A stretch of 64,000 bases of DNA from a candidate division BRC1 bacterium HGW-BRC1-1. GTDB taxonomy: Bacteria; Sumerlaeota; Sumerlaeia; Sumerlaeales; Sumerlaeaceae. Below the pieces are notes generated by a model that was given only the letters and a program-made list of their open reading frames with translations, did no database searches and had not been told where the DNA came from. The stretch covers positions 310,001 through 374,000 of the forward strand of contig PHCB01000001.1 of NCBI GenBank assembly GCA_002842095.1, written 5' to 3'. Numbering within the stretch: the stretch's first letter is position 1; each line of letters starts with the position of its first letter. Positions 16,700-25,621 of this stretch are shown one piece after another. A program made the position numbers and the translations under genes.

Positions 16700-19600
16700 A
16701 TGTCTTTTTTTTCTCTGACGAACCACTATCTGCGCTCACACGGCTCACTCTTTGCGGCAATGTTAACTGCCTCTCTCCTTGTGCTCACTCCCGCCCCATC
16801 GCTTGCCGACTCCGGCAATGACGATTACCTTACAACGCCGGTCCTTACCCTCGCCGAATCGACTCCCGCCAGGGGCGCTGCTCCCGGCGAGGTTGAGTCG
16901 TTCACCATGGCACTGGCCAACCAGGCCATTCAGCCCTCCGAAAATCTGAAACCGCTTCTTCCCGCCGGCTCTGTTTGCGAGAGCGCCACGGTCGATGGAA
17001 AAGTCCTCATGGTGCGCTTCGTGGTTCCGGCAGGCACCGTGATGGGCGACGGCGAACTCGAAACTCTTAATATGATTCTGGTGCGCTACGTCGTAATGTC
17101 TCAGGATTTGGCAGAACTTCGCATGGAAGCGCGCGAAGCCTCCCCCGCCGGCGTTGCCGTTCGCACCACGCCAACCGCCGCCACCGCCCGGCCGCTGCAT
17201 AGTTTCGTGCCTGCTCCTCCCCCGATTCCCACGCCCATCCCTTCATCGGATGAGCCCGCAGCCACCCAGGCACCCGACTATTCAAAACTTTACAAAGAGC
17301 TCCAAAAACAAACCGACCCCGGAGCGGCTAACCGTGCTGCGGGACAAAACTCCATCGCAACCGGCAGCCAGCCCGCGGGCGTTTTGTCGGGCCGCACCAT
17401 CTTCTTCTCCGGAGGCCATGGTTACACCTCCGACGATGCGGGGTCTTGGGCCACCCAACGCGGCTTTTCCATGGGAATGAACGAGGATTTTGGAAACCTC
17501 GATCAGATCAATTACTTCGCCTCACTCGTCTTTAACGCCGGAGGCACCGTGGTGGCGATGCGACCCCTCGGTCATCAGGACAACGAGGTCGTTCTCGATA
17601 ATACCAGCAGCGACGTGACCTTCACACCGTCGGCCGCCGCCTGGACCCTCGCTTCCTCAAGCACGGACAACTACGGCAACTCCACCGGCAACGACATGCG
17701 TTACATCTCCAGCCAGCCGACCGAAACCGCCACGGCCACCTACGCCCCCAACATCCCCGAAGCCGGTTGGTATCCCGTGTACTGCTTCGCCAACGCCAGC
17801 AACAACCGTTGCTCGGGGCAACTTTATCGCATCAAGCACTCCGCCGGAGAATCGCAGGTCCGCGTCAATCACCGCCGCGTCGGCCGCGGATGGGTCTGGC
17901 TGGGCAATTACTATTTCGCCGCAGGCAAAAACTCTGCCACTGGCTCCGTGGTCATCTCCAATGTCACCCCCTCACCCGGCACGGCGGGCTTCGTCATCGC
18001 CGACGCCATCCGGTTTGGTAATGGCATCGGCAGCATCGCCGAACACAGTACCCTGTCGGGATACGAGCGCGAGGCCGAATGCGCCCGGTACTGGCTGCAA
18101 GCCTCTGAGGCGCCGTCCAGCGTTTATGACCCCAGCACCACCGATATTAACGACAACGTGAGCGCGCCCCCCCGCATGGCCGCTTACATGCAACAGGACG
18201 ACGGCCAGGGCTACAACGGCGACATCTACCTCGGATACCACAGTAATGCCTATCTCGGCACCAGCCGCGGCAGTGTGGGGCTCATAACCAGCGCTGCTAC
18301 CGTCACAAACCAGGCAACATGGGCGGCGCTGTGCAGCGACACACTCGACACAATGGCCAACATCGAGGACGCCAATTGGGAATTCACCTGGGGTGCCTAC
18401 GGCAACTCCACACTCACCGCATCGTATGGCGAAATTGGCAGCGGCCTCAACGGCCAGATGTGCGGCACCATCATCGAGGTCGCCTTCCACGACAATCTTA
18501 CCGACGCCAAGCTTATGCGCGATCCGAAGGTGCGTTACGTCATCGCGCGCAGCCAGCTCCACGCTGCAATCAAGTACTTCAATCAATTCGACGGTGGCGC
18601 CATCGCCTATCCTTCAGAGCCACCCCAACGTGTGCGCGTTACCAATCTGGCCGGAGGCATGAGGGTTGCATGGGCACCTGTGGCCGCCACCTCAGCCGGT
18701 CCTCAGGCCGCAACCGGATACCGCGTGTACACGTCCACCGATGGACGAAACTTCATCCTCGCCCAAAGCGTGGCTGGTTACTCAAACACCCAAGCAGTCC
18801 TTACGGGTATTCCGCAGGGCGAAGTTAAGTACGTTCGGGTTACCGCCACCAACGCCGGCGGCGAATCCAGCCCGAGCAATGTCGTGGCGGCGCGCGCAAC
18901 AGATGGAAAAACCAACCCGCCGGTGTTGATCGTCGATGGTTACGACCGCCTCGACCGCTTCAATAACGTTCCCCGCTTCCCCGCCAATTCCGAGGATACC
19001 TGGTGCGAGCGTCTTTTCCCGCGGCGCAACAACAGCTACGATTACGCCCGCGAAGCGGCAAGTTCCATCGCGGCTGCCGGCCGTTATTTCGACATGTCCT
19101 CCAACGAATCCATCATCGCGGGCGATGTCTCGCTCACCAATTATGAGACCGTAGTCTGGATGACCGGTGAAGAAGACGCCGCGAACCAAACCCTCGACGC
19201 CACCGAACGCTCCCGCATTGAGAGCTTCCTCGCGGCGGGCAACAGCAGCCACAACAGTCAGGGCCGCAAGCTCTTTATCAGTGGGTCCAACCTTGCGGCG
19301 CACCTCGATACGGGCGGTGCTGCTGCGACATTCTACAACGGTCAGCTCAGAGCCGACGCGGCGGGACGCACTACCAGCAACTACTCGGCCACCGGCAGCG
19401 CAGGCGGAGCCCTTGCGGGTGTGAACGTCACCTTCGCCCCGGGGCCCGAAACATACGATGTGGAAGCCGCCGACATTCTGGCCACGTCCGGTGGTTCAAC
19501 CGTACTTATGAGCTATAGCGGCACACCCGGAGGCACCTTCTCCTTCGAGCCCTTCGACGCCATTGGAAGCTGGGTAGATCCCAACTTCTCCGGAAGCACC

Positions 19601-20221
19601 AACGCCGACTTGGCTTCGACGTTCAACATCAATACCTCGGTGAAACGACAGGGCAGCGGCTCCGGGGAGCTCTACTACGTGTGGGGCACGGGCAACCTTA
19701 TCCGCGAGTACAGTGGCAACCGCCCATCGCTACCCTCCGACGCCGTCCTCTCCGTATGGGTCTATGGCGACAACAGCGGCAACAACATCTCCTTCGGCGT
19801 GCGCGACCCCGACGACGGCGAAATCTTCGAGAATCTGCCCATGACGATCAACTTCACCGGTTGGCGACAAATGACGTGGAACCTCGCCAGTGATCCGCGA
19901 ACACGCTTTGCAGGCGCAGGCGATAACACATTCACGGGAGCCACCGCGCAGCTCGATGCCATCATGCTGCGCAAGGTGGGCGCCGCCGCCAGCGGAACCA
20001 TTTACGTAGACGACATGACCTATCCGACAGCTCCTGGCGTTTCCCCGGGTCCCGCTGCCGTGTCCTACACAAGCGGTGCCAATCGAGTGGTCACGTTCGG
20101 ATTCCCCTTCGAGGCGATCACAAGCGACAGCCAACGCAATCTGCTCGTGAACGGCGCGTTTAACTCACTTGGAACATCCTATAACGTCCCTGTCAGCTTG
20201 TCGGCTTTTGAAGTCGAATAA
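16700..20221 (+). CDS. Giant secreted N-acetylmuramoyl-L-alanine amidase-like protein with golvesin insert, copy 2
   Basis: This 1173-residue protein is a full-length paralogue of the preceding gene with the same order of domains: signal peptide (ending PSLA), N-terminal conserved region, Pro-rich linker, split amidase with golvesin insert, Fn3, Rossmann-like and carbohydrate-binding-like domains. In residues 201-300 of copy 1, I count 87 identical positions. The putative catalytic residues are kept as H240, E262, H514 and E593, although the metal-binding motif reads SGGHG instead of SPGHG. Divergence is greatest in the signal peptide and linker. It has its own upstream block and terminator, so it is likely a separate transcript. 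Confidence 0.8.
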   Translation: MSFFSLTNHYLRSHGSLFAAMLTASLLVLTPAPSLADSGNDDYLTTPVLTLAESTPARGAAPGEVESFTMALANQAIQPSENLKPLLPAGSVCESATVDGKVLMVRFVVPAGTVMGDGELETLNMILVRYVVMSQDLAELRMEAREASPAGVAVRTTPTAATARPLHSFVPAPPPIPTPIPSSDEPAATQAPDYSKLYKELQKQTDPGAANRAAGQNSIATGSQPAGVLSGRTIFFSGGHGYTSDDAGSWATQRGFSMGMNEDFGNLDQINYFASLVFNAGGTVVAMRPLGHQDNEVVLDNTSSDVTFTPSAAAWTLASSSTDNYGNSTGNDMRYISSQPTETATATYAPNIPEAGWYPVYCFANASNNRCSGQLYRIKHSAGESQVRVNHRRVGRGWVWLGNYYFAAGKNSATGSVVISNVTPSPGTAGFVIADAIRFGNGIGSIAEHSTLSGYEREAECARYWLQASEAPSSVYDPSTTDINDNVSAPPRMAAYMQQDDGQGYNGDIYLGYHSNAYLGTSRGSVGLITSAATVTNQATWAALCSDTLDTMANIEDANWEFTWGAYGNSTLTASYGEIGSGLNGQMCGTIIEVAFHDNLTDAKLMRDPKVRYVIARSQLHAAIKYFNQFDGGAIAYPSEPPQRVRVTNLAGGMRVAWAPVAATSAGPQAATGYRVYTSTDGRNFILAQSVAGYSNTQAVLTGIPQGEVKYVRVTATNAGGESSPSNVVAARATDGKTNPPVLIVDGYDRLDRFNNVPRFPANSEDTWCERLFPRRNNSYDYAREAASSIAAAGRYFDMSSNESIIAGDVSLTNYETVVWMTGEEDAANQTLDATERSRIESFLAAGNSSHNSQGRKLFISGSNLAAHLDTGGAAATFYNGQLRADAAGRTTSNYSATGSAGGALAGVNVTFAPGPETYDVEAADILATSGGSTVLMSYSGTPGGTFSFEPFDAIGSWVDPNFSGSTNADLASTFNINTSVKRQGSGSGELYYVWGTGNLIREYSGNRPSLPSDAVLSVWVYGDNSGNNISFGVRDPDDGEIFENLPMTINFTGWRQMTWNLASDPRTRFAGAGDNTFTGATAQLDAIMLRKVGAAASGTIYVDDMTYPTAPGVSPGPAAVSYTSGANRVVTFGFPFEAITSDSQRNLLVNGAFNSLGTSYNVPVSLSAFEVE

Positions 20222-20236
20222 CCAGAAATAACAAAA

Positions 20237-20280
20237 CCCCGGCACCGATCCCCAAAGGGTCAGTGCCGGGGTATTTTTTT
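20237..20280 (+). terminator. Intrinsic terminator of giant amidase gene 2
   Basis: CCCCGGCAC (20237-20245) pairs with GTGCCGGGG (20263-20271), with a partly paired inner segment and an A-rich loop, followed by TATTTTTTT. It is a slightly decayed copy of the hairpin at 16467-16508. Confidence 0.9.
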
Positions 20281-20303
20281 GCGCCTGCCCGTAGGCCGCG
20301 GGG

Positions 20304-20870
20304 CTACTTCTTATCGAAGTTCAACGACACGCTGTTGATGCAATAACGCAACCCGGTGGGGCCGGGGCCGTCATTGAAAACGTGGCCCAAATGGCCGCCG
20401 CATTTCGCGCACATCACCTCGATGCGTTCCATGCCTAAGCTGCGATCCACCACCGTGGTCACGTTGTCCTCGGCCGTGGGCGCGGTGAAGCTTGGCCAGC
20501 CGCATCCCGAGTCGAACTTCGTGCCAGTGGCAAACAGCTCATTCCCACATCCGGCGCAGGTAAAGGTTCCATCATCCTTAACGTTTAACAGCGATCCGGA
20601 GAAGGCGCCCTCGGTGCCTTTTTCCCGCAAGATGCGATATTGCTCGGGGTCCAGAAGTTCTTTCCATTCTGCATCGGTTTTGTTGAAAGAGTTCATTTTA
20701 CCTGCCTTTTCATTTCCCATGTCCTTGCGCGCCAGAATTGGCGTGGTTGCGGAGGGGGCCGCTTCCTGAGCGTTGATCTGCGCCGCTAAAGTCAACGCGC
20801 CCAGTACTCCCGTAATAACGGCAACGGACAGAAGGGCACGCTTTGGAAAAGCCTTTGTGTTTTTGTTCAT
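20304..20870 (-). CDS. msrB: Peptide-methionine (R)-S-oxide reductase MsrB, exported
   Basis: This 188-residue MsrB reduces methionine-R-sulfoxide in proteins. Residues 1-35 form a signal peptide or membrane anchor (lysines, a hydrophobic run, then INAQEA), so it probably works in the periplasm. The zinc site is C105/C108 and C154/C157, the catalytic Cys is C177 in RYCINS, and C123 in SGCGWPSF is the usual resolving position. The ATG at 20870 has AAGGTG upstream; the frame runs 33 codons further but would spoil the signal peptide. It converges on the second giant amidase and is divergent from the methyltransferase gene. Confidence 0.93.
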   Translation of the reverse strand: MNKNTKAFPKRALLSVAVITGVLGALTLAAQINAQEAAPSATTPILARKDMGNEKAGKMNSFNKTDAEWKELLDPEQYRILREKGTEGAFSGSLLNVKDDGTFTCAGCGNELFATGTKFDSGCGWPSFTAPTAEDNVTTVVDRSLGMERIEVMCAKCGGHLGHVFNDGPGPTGLRYCINSVSLNFDKK

Positions 20871-21006
20871 GATATCCAGACACCTTGCCACTCCCCTCGG
20901 TTGCATTACTCGCACCGAATTCGCCGACACCGGTTTCTTTCCGTTGCGAACCCCGGCCCCCTCCCCCATTTATGTTCTCACAAAATCACTTGTGGAGACC
21001 ACCCCC

Positions 21007-22011
21007 ATGGCTGAATCAACCGACCTTACCCGGGAACGTATTTCTGAAATCGCCCGAGGCTTCATGGCTTCGCGGGCGCTTCTGTCCGCTTATGAACTGG
21101 GCATATTCGAGGCCCTTGCGGCCGGCGAGAAAAACTCCCTCGAAGTTTCCTGGGCCATCGGCGCCGATCCCCGCGCAACCGACCGCCTCCTGCGCGCCTT
21201 GGTTACCATGCAACTGGTCGAACTGCGCCCCGATCGCAAATTCGCCCTCTCGCACGCCGCCGCGGAATTCCTCGTTCCGGGCCAACCCGGATTCATGGGC
21301 GATCTGGGCCACATAAACAATCTCTGGAAGAGTTGGTCCACCCTTACCGAAGCGGTGCGCCAGGGAGAAAAGATTGCCGGCCCTCAAGCACCTCCCCGCG
21401 ACCCCGCATGGATTGAAAATTTCATTACCGCCATGCATGTGCTGTCGATCCCATTCGCGCCGGACACCATCGCGCAGATGGATCTACCCGACGCGCGCCG
21501 CATGCTCGACGTGGGCGGCGGACCCGGCACCTATGCATTGGCATTTGTGCGCGCCGGTGAGGGTCGCACCGCCACCGTTTTCGATCTGCCGGATGTCGTT
21601 CCGCTGACGCGCCGCTTCGTTGAGGAAAACGATTTGTCCGATAAGATCGACTACGTGTCCGGCGATATGAACAAAGACGAGTTGCCGTCCAGCAACTACG
21701 ACGTGGTTTTCATCTCTGCCATCATCCACATGCTCTCCCCCGAGCAAAACCTCGCCCTCATGCAAAAGGCTGTTCGCGCCACCGCCGTCGGCGGCAGCGT
21801 GGTGGTGCAGGATTTCGTGATGGACAACGATCGTATCCGCCCGCCCCACGGGGCCATGTTTGCCCTTAACATGCTCGTCGGCACTTCCGGCGGCGACACC
21901 TACACCGCGGCCGAAATTACCGAATGGATGAACGCATCGGGTTTGCCGGAGGTGCGCACGTGCAACACCACGCGAGGCACCTCGTTAGTCATCGGAACCA
22001 AACCGGCCTGA
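21007..22011 (+). CDS. SAM-dependent O-methyltransferase, COMT/hydroxyneurosporene type
   Basis: This 334-residue protein has the two-domain plan of plant-COMT-like O-methyltransferases. An N-terminal winged-helix dimerisation domain (about 1-100) precedes the Rossmann SAM domain with LDVGGGPGTYALAF near residue 160 and an acidic FDLPDVV strand. GGSVVVQDFVMD and the C-terminal YTAAEITEWMNASGL are typical. The substrate is unknown and no biosynthetic cluster surrounds it. A hairpin (CCGGCC-TGA-GGCCGG, 22003-22017) has the stop codon as its loop, possibly limiting read-through into the opposing gene 10 bases away. Confidence 0.8.
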   Translation: MAESTDLTRERISEIARGFMASRALLSAYELGIFEALAAGEKNSLEVSWAIGADPRATDRLLRALVTMQLVELRPDRKFALSHAAAEFLVPGQPGFMGDLGHINNLWKSWSTLTEAVRQGEKIAGPQAPPRDPAWIENFITAMHVLSIPFAPDTIAQMDLPDARRMLDVGGGPGTYALAFVRAGEGRTATVFDLPDVVPLTRRFVEENDLSDKIDYVSGDMNKDELPSSNYDVVFISAIIHMLSPEQNLALMQKAVRATAVGGSVVVQDFVMDNDRIRPPHGAMFALNMLVGTSGGDTYTAAEITEWMNASGLPEVRTCNTTRGTSLVIGTKPA

Positions 22012-22021
22012 GGCCGGCCGT

Positions 22022-22780
22022 TCAGTTTGGGGCGCAGTCGCTCTCTGAAGTCTTCTCATCACACGAGGCTGTGACGGCATCGCAGGCTACTTCTGCGGTG
22101 GCGCTTGTCTGGGCCGCCATGGCACCGGCACCATTGCCACGTCCCATCCCTTTGCCCATACCTCTACCCTGACCCATTCCCATGCCACCGCCCGCGCCTG
22201 CTCCGCGACCCATGCCTTTGCCGGGTCCACCCCGGCCTTTACCTGCACCGGCCCCCTGACCCATCTTGCCTCCCGCAGCCACGAACCGCTTGAAAGCCGG
22301 CAGGTGATGTTCGCGCGAGGCGAACTGCAGATGCTCCAGAGTTTGAACAACAGCCGGGTCGGCCGCAGCCTGCTTGATCAGGCGATCATACATTGCAACA
22401 TTGGCGGTCTCGCCATCGATGCTGAGCTGCGCCGCCTCCAGCAAGGTGGCGGGTGCTGTGGTTTGTCCCAAATAGTCATTGGTTGGCACGGGTGCACCGT
22501 AGCGATTCAGGTGCGAAATTAACGCATCGGCGTGGTGCTGCTCGGCCCGCACGATGTTGCGGAAGGGAAGCACATCGCCATGTTTTGCGAGCACGGCCTG
22601 ATATAACGCCAGCGACTCGTATTCCCCCACGGGACTGACCAGCGCCTCTGTGAGTGCTGCCACCACGACCGAGGATGTTGTGGGTGCCTTGTCAGCCCCA
22701 CGAGCCGCAAAGGGCATTGCCGAAATTATAGCCGCACAGGCAACTGCCGCAACCGTTGTCATGGATTTCATTTTTATCAC
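22022..22780 (-). CDS. Exported DUF2202-like ferritin-type protein with Met/Gly-rich tail
   Basis: This 252-residue protein starts with a signal peptide (about 1-29). Residues 40-165 form a four-helix ferritin-like region resembling DUF2202, with acidic/His positions suited to a di-metal site: E53/E55, E80 with H82/H83, E124, and E157 with H158/H159. The tail (171-221) is a repetitive Gly, Met, Lys and Arg sequence (GKGMGRG, GMGMGQGRGMGKGMGRG). It is followed by three cysteines (C233, C240, C249). Metal binding or protection from oxidative stress is inferred; no catalytic role is known for the family. It is probably alone, with 77 bases to the PAP2 gene. Confidence 0.72.
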   Translation of the reverse strand: MIKMKSMTTVAAVACAAIISAMPFAARGADKAPTTSSVVVAALTEALVSPVGEYESLALYQAVLAKHGDVLPFRNIVRAEQHHADALISHLNRYGAPVPTNDYLGQTTAPATLLEAAQLSIDGETANVAMYDRLIKQAAADPAVVQTLEHLQFASREHHLPAFKRFVAAGGKMGQGAGAGKGRGGPGKGMGRGAGAGGGMGMGQGRGMGKGMGRGNGAGAMAAQTSATAEVACDAVTASCDEKTSESDCAPN

Positions 22781-22857
22781 TCCACCGTGGGATTAAGCCC
22801 TGACTCAGGCCCATCAGACAGCGCAAACCGCGCAATGAAAAGATGCAATGCCGAAGT

Positions 22858-23730
22858 TTACAATCTCCTGTCAGCGTCTTCGTCCGGAACCCCGGGTCGC
22901 TCTGTTGCCACCGGCTCGGCACCGGCTTCTTTAGAGGCTGATGCCGGGGCCACAAACTCAGCCCAGGCACTGCGCAAGCGCGGGATGAACCCCCGCCGTT
23001 TTAATCCCGTGAGAAGATAAAAGACCTCACTGACCCGACGCTCCATCCAGGGGTAAATTCCGGCCAATCGCGTGTCCATGATGAACGAAGATGCAAACCC
23101 GGTGAGGAGCACCGAGGCCAAAATATCTGTGGGCCAATGAGCACCCGTGATGACACGAGTCGTGGGGAGAATGACAGCGACGACGACAAGAAACCATCCC
23201 ACGAAACGGTAACGACGAAGGAGCATGAACGCAAAAAAGAAATGGGCGGATGCGTGCCCCGAGGGGAAGCTGTTTCCCTTGGAAACCTTAACTCCGATAT
23301 CGGACATCCTACGCAGGTCCAACCACCCCTTCAATTCGCGCCCGGGACTGTCGCGCCCAACCGCTTTTTCAATGGGTTCGGTCATCTCATAAAGAATGCC
23401 AAACATCAAGGCTGTGAAGCCCCAGTAAGCAAGCCGGGAGAGTCGCTCGCGGTTATCGTCGGGTTTCAAAATGTGCCATATAGCCAAAGCCAAAATGGTC
23501 GAACCGATGACGACATCTGCAAAATTAGTATTCACCAGCGAGATGAGCATGTTGATCATGCCATTTTTTTCGCCCACAACCGAGTTCGCCCAGCGAGCCA
23601 CGGATTCATCCAACGTGGTAAACCATTTGAAAAACGGAGGATAAATGCAGGCACCGGTGAGGACAACAATAAGGACCAGAATCCAGATATAAGCGGGCAA
23701 CGACCGCTTTTGCAGGGACGAATTCCCCAT
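22858..23730 (-). CDS. PAP2-family membrane phosphatase
   Basis: This 290-residue polytopic membrane protein carries the PAP2 phosphatase motifs in order: a KAVGRDSPGR segment, FPSGHASAHF with the catalytic His, and TRVITGAHWPTD with the second His and Asp. Family members dephosphorylate lipid phosphates such as undecaprenyl pyrophosphate, phosphatidylglycerol phosphate or lipid A. The C-terminal 50 residues are a charged Ala/Glu-rich extension. The ATG at 23730 (MGNSS) is chosen over an in-frame start at 23799. It is transcribed in the same direction as the GT-C-like gene upstream, 109 bases away. Confidence 0.85.
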   Translation of the reverse strand: MGNSSLQKRSLPAYIWILVLIVVLTGACIYPPFFKWFTTLDESVARWANSVVGEKNGMINMLISLVNTNFADVVIGSTILALAIWHILKPDDNRERLSRLAYWGFTALMFGILYEMTEPIEKAVGRDSPGRELKGWLDLRRMSDIGVKVSKGNSFPSGHASAHFFFAFMLLRRYRFVGWFLVVVAVILPTTRVITGAHWPTDILASVLLTGFASSFIMDTRLAGIYPWMERRVSEVFYLLTGLKRRGFIPRLRSAWAEFVAPASASKEAGAEPVATERPGVPDEDADRRL

Positions 23731-23839
23731 GGTAATCCACGACTCCGAACCGTAATTTATATGCCCCACCCTGAGAAGAGTGGAGAGCATAAACGACATT
23801 GATGGACTTTGCTATGGATGCTTGTCAAGCCCGAGAGGG

Positions 23840-25621
23840 TCAATGATCGAAAGGGCCGATAAACCGGACACTGTAAACCGCCACGCCCAAAGGCCGAGGG
23901 TCACCGATGGCTCCAAAAACGGTAGCTTTTTTTACTGGGTTAACCTCAAGCACCAGCGTGTTTTCACGCCCCATCAGGCCCGACGGCAACGCGGCCTCCA
24001 GGGTGCGTGAGGTTGTGTCGTCCAAAGCCCATCCGGCCAGGGCCTTCCCGTTACATTTCAGACTCAGATTTTGCACTACGGGAGCATCGGACTCCGAGTA
24101 GGGTCGGAGCGTCACGGCCACCGTGGTTGCTTGCTCCGCGCCGCTGGTGAACATGATCGCCGCGCGAGGGCCGAGGGTCCAGCGCATCGACTCTGATTCA
24201 GGACCACCCCAGCCATACCACAGCCACTTGGCGGAAAACTCCATGCCCGGCCAGATGACCGCGCCTTGGGGCAGCGGCAGGGCTGCCGCTCGCGGGGGGG
24301 TTGGAAGCAACCCCGTGAGGAACTGCGGCTCGGACCAATCCCAGGCCCGGCCCGGCTGGGCATCCACGGTGGTGGGCAGTTCGTTCCATGTGTGCACGGA
24401 GGGCACGGCGGCAGCTCTTGCCTGCACCCAAACGGCAAAGAGGGCTGTGATCGCCAGAGGCGCCATCACCAGCGCCCGGCCCGTCCACCGCCGGGGTAAT
24501 CCAGCACCGACCCGCGCCTCCAACGCCAACCCCATCAGCAACAGCAACCCGGGCATGGCCCCCGTCATCAGGCGGGGGCCGTAGCAGAATCCTCCCCACC
24601 AGATTCGGTTGCAGGCATTGAAGGCCCAATGAGCCACCACCCATGCACAGGCCAGCAGAAGCAAATCTCTGCGCGGCACCCACCGCCAAAAACGCCAGGC
24701 CCACCACACCCCCACTAACACGAAGGGCGTAAAAACAAACAGCCCGCGCGATGCGCTGAACAACAGTCCTGTGGCACCTTGCGGGAAGTTCCGCAGGGCC
24801 ATGGTGGGACCGGTGAAGTACGTCGGCCAAACCTGACCGAGAATCTGAAGGTGAAAAAGCGCCAGAGCGATGCCCCATACGGCTCCCACGCCGATAAAAA
24901 CAATCCCATCGCGCCGCGAGCGCCACAGCAACCAGACCGCCACCGCGGCCACAGGCACAGCGTTGACGGGGCGCACCAGAACTCCCAGAGCGATCAGGCT
25001 CGCCGCTGCAACCACTCGGGCGAAGCCGCTCCTCTTGTGTTGTCCTTCGCCTCCCCACGTCCCGACCAGCATCACCAGCCCACCCAGGATAAACGGCATG
25101 GCGATGCTGTCGCTCCACATCGCCTGGGCGCAGTTGCTCCACAGCGTCGTGCCCACGGCAAACAGCGCGGCGGTAGCCATGGCGACGGTGTTTCTCGCCT
25201 CTGACCGCAAGATCAGCAACCATGCAAGGACCACAAAAAACGCTGTCAGCAACGACGCAATCCAATGCTGTAACCGCGCAGCAGCATGGGGATCGTAATG
25301 CCCATCGGGCGAGATGACCGACCACCCCCCTGCGCGATACGCCACCGCCACCGGCACAGACAGCAACGCCCCGGCCATGGGATAACGATAGCGCAGGTGG
25401 TCTCCCACCCGCTCCAATTGATATTGGTCAGACGAACCAGTCCCCGGTGGGAAATAGCGCTCCAGGGCCAGATCGCCATGCACCAGCACATTCTCCGCAA
25501 GCAGCAGTGTGAAGGCGGAATCCGTGAGCGGGCGCACGGGCGTGGCCAGATAAATCATCGCCGCCATCAGAAAAAGCGCCGCTCCCCCAAGCCAGTGTCG
25601 GCGCGTCAAAACCGGCATCAT
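23840..25621 (-). CDS. Polytopic membrane protein, GT-C/GT39-like glycosyltransferase candidate
   Basis: This 593-residue protein has about ten to twelve predicted membrane helices through residue 420 and a soluble C-terminal beta-rich domain (430-593). A first luminal loop with an acidic residue (LTDSAFTLLLAENVLVHGD) after helix 1, and conserved Trp/Arg-rich loops, resemble lipid-linked sugar transferases of the GT-C fold. I cannot name the sugar or acceptor. Its start overlaps the stop of the small coiled-coil gene by four bases (ATGA), so the two are translationally coupled. Confidence 0.6.
   Translation of the reverse strand: MMPVLTRRHWLGGAALFLMAAMIYLATPVRPLTDSAFTLLLAENVLVHGDLALERYFPPGTGSSDQYQLERVGDHLRYRYPMAGALLSVPVAVAYRAGGWSVISPDGHYDPHAAARLQHWIASLLTAFFVVLAWLLILRSEARNTVAMATAALFAVGTTLWSNCAQAMWSDSIAMPFILGGLVMLVGTWGGEGQHKRSGFARVVAAASLIALGVLVRPVNAVPVAAVAVWLLWRSRRDGIVFIGVGAVWGIALALFHLQILGQVWPTYFTGPTMALRNFPQGATGLLFSASRGLFVFTPFVLVGVWWAWRFWRWVPRRDLLLLACAWVVAHWAFNACNRIWWGGFCYGPRLMTGAMPGLLLLMGLALEARVGAGLPRRWTGRALVMAPLAITALFAVWVQARAAAVPSVHTWNELPTTVDAQPGRAWDWSEPQFLTGLLPTPPRAAALPLPQGAVIWPGMEFSAKWLWYGWGGPESESMRWTLGPRAAIMFTSGAEQATTVAVTLRPYSESDAPVVQNLSLKCNGKALAGWALDDTTSRTLEAALPSGLMGRENTLVLEVNPVKKATVFGAIGDPRPLGVAVYSVRFIGPFDH

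Noticed and set aside
12889-20221. True PL8 xanthan lyase activity for the giant paralogues
   Set aside because: No alpha/alpha-toroid lyase domain is visible; the amidase-like residues and golvesin domain explain the probable database label.
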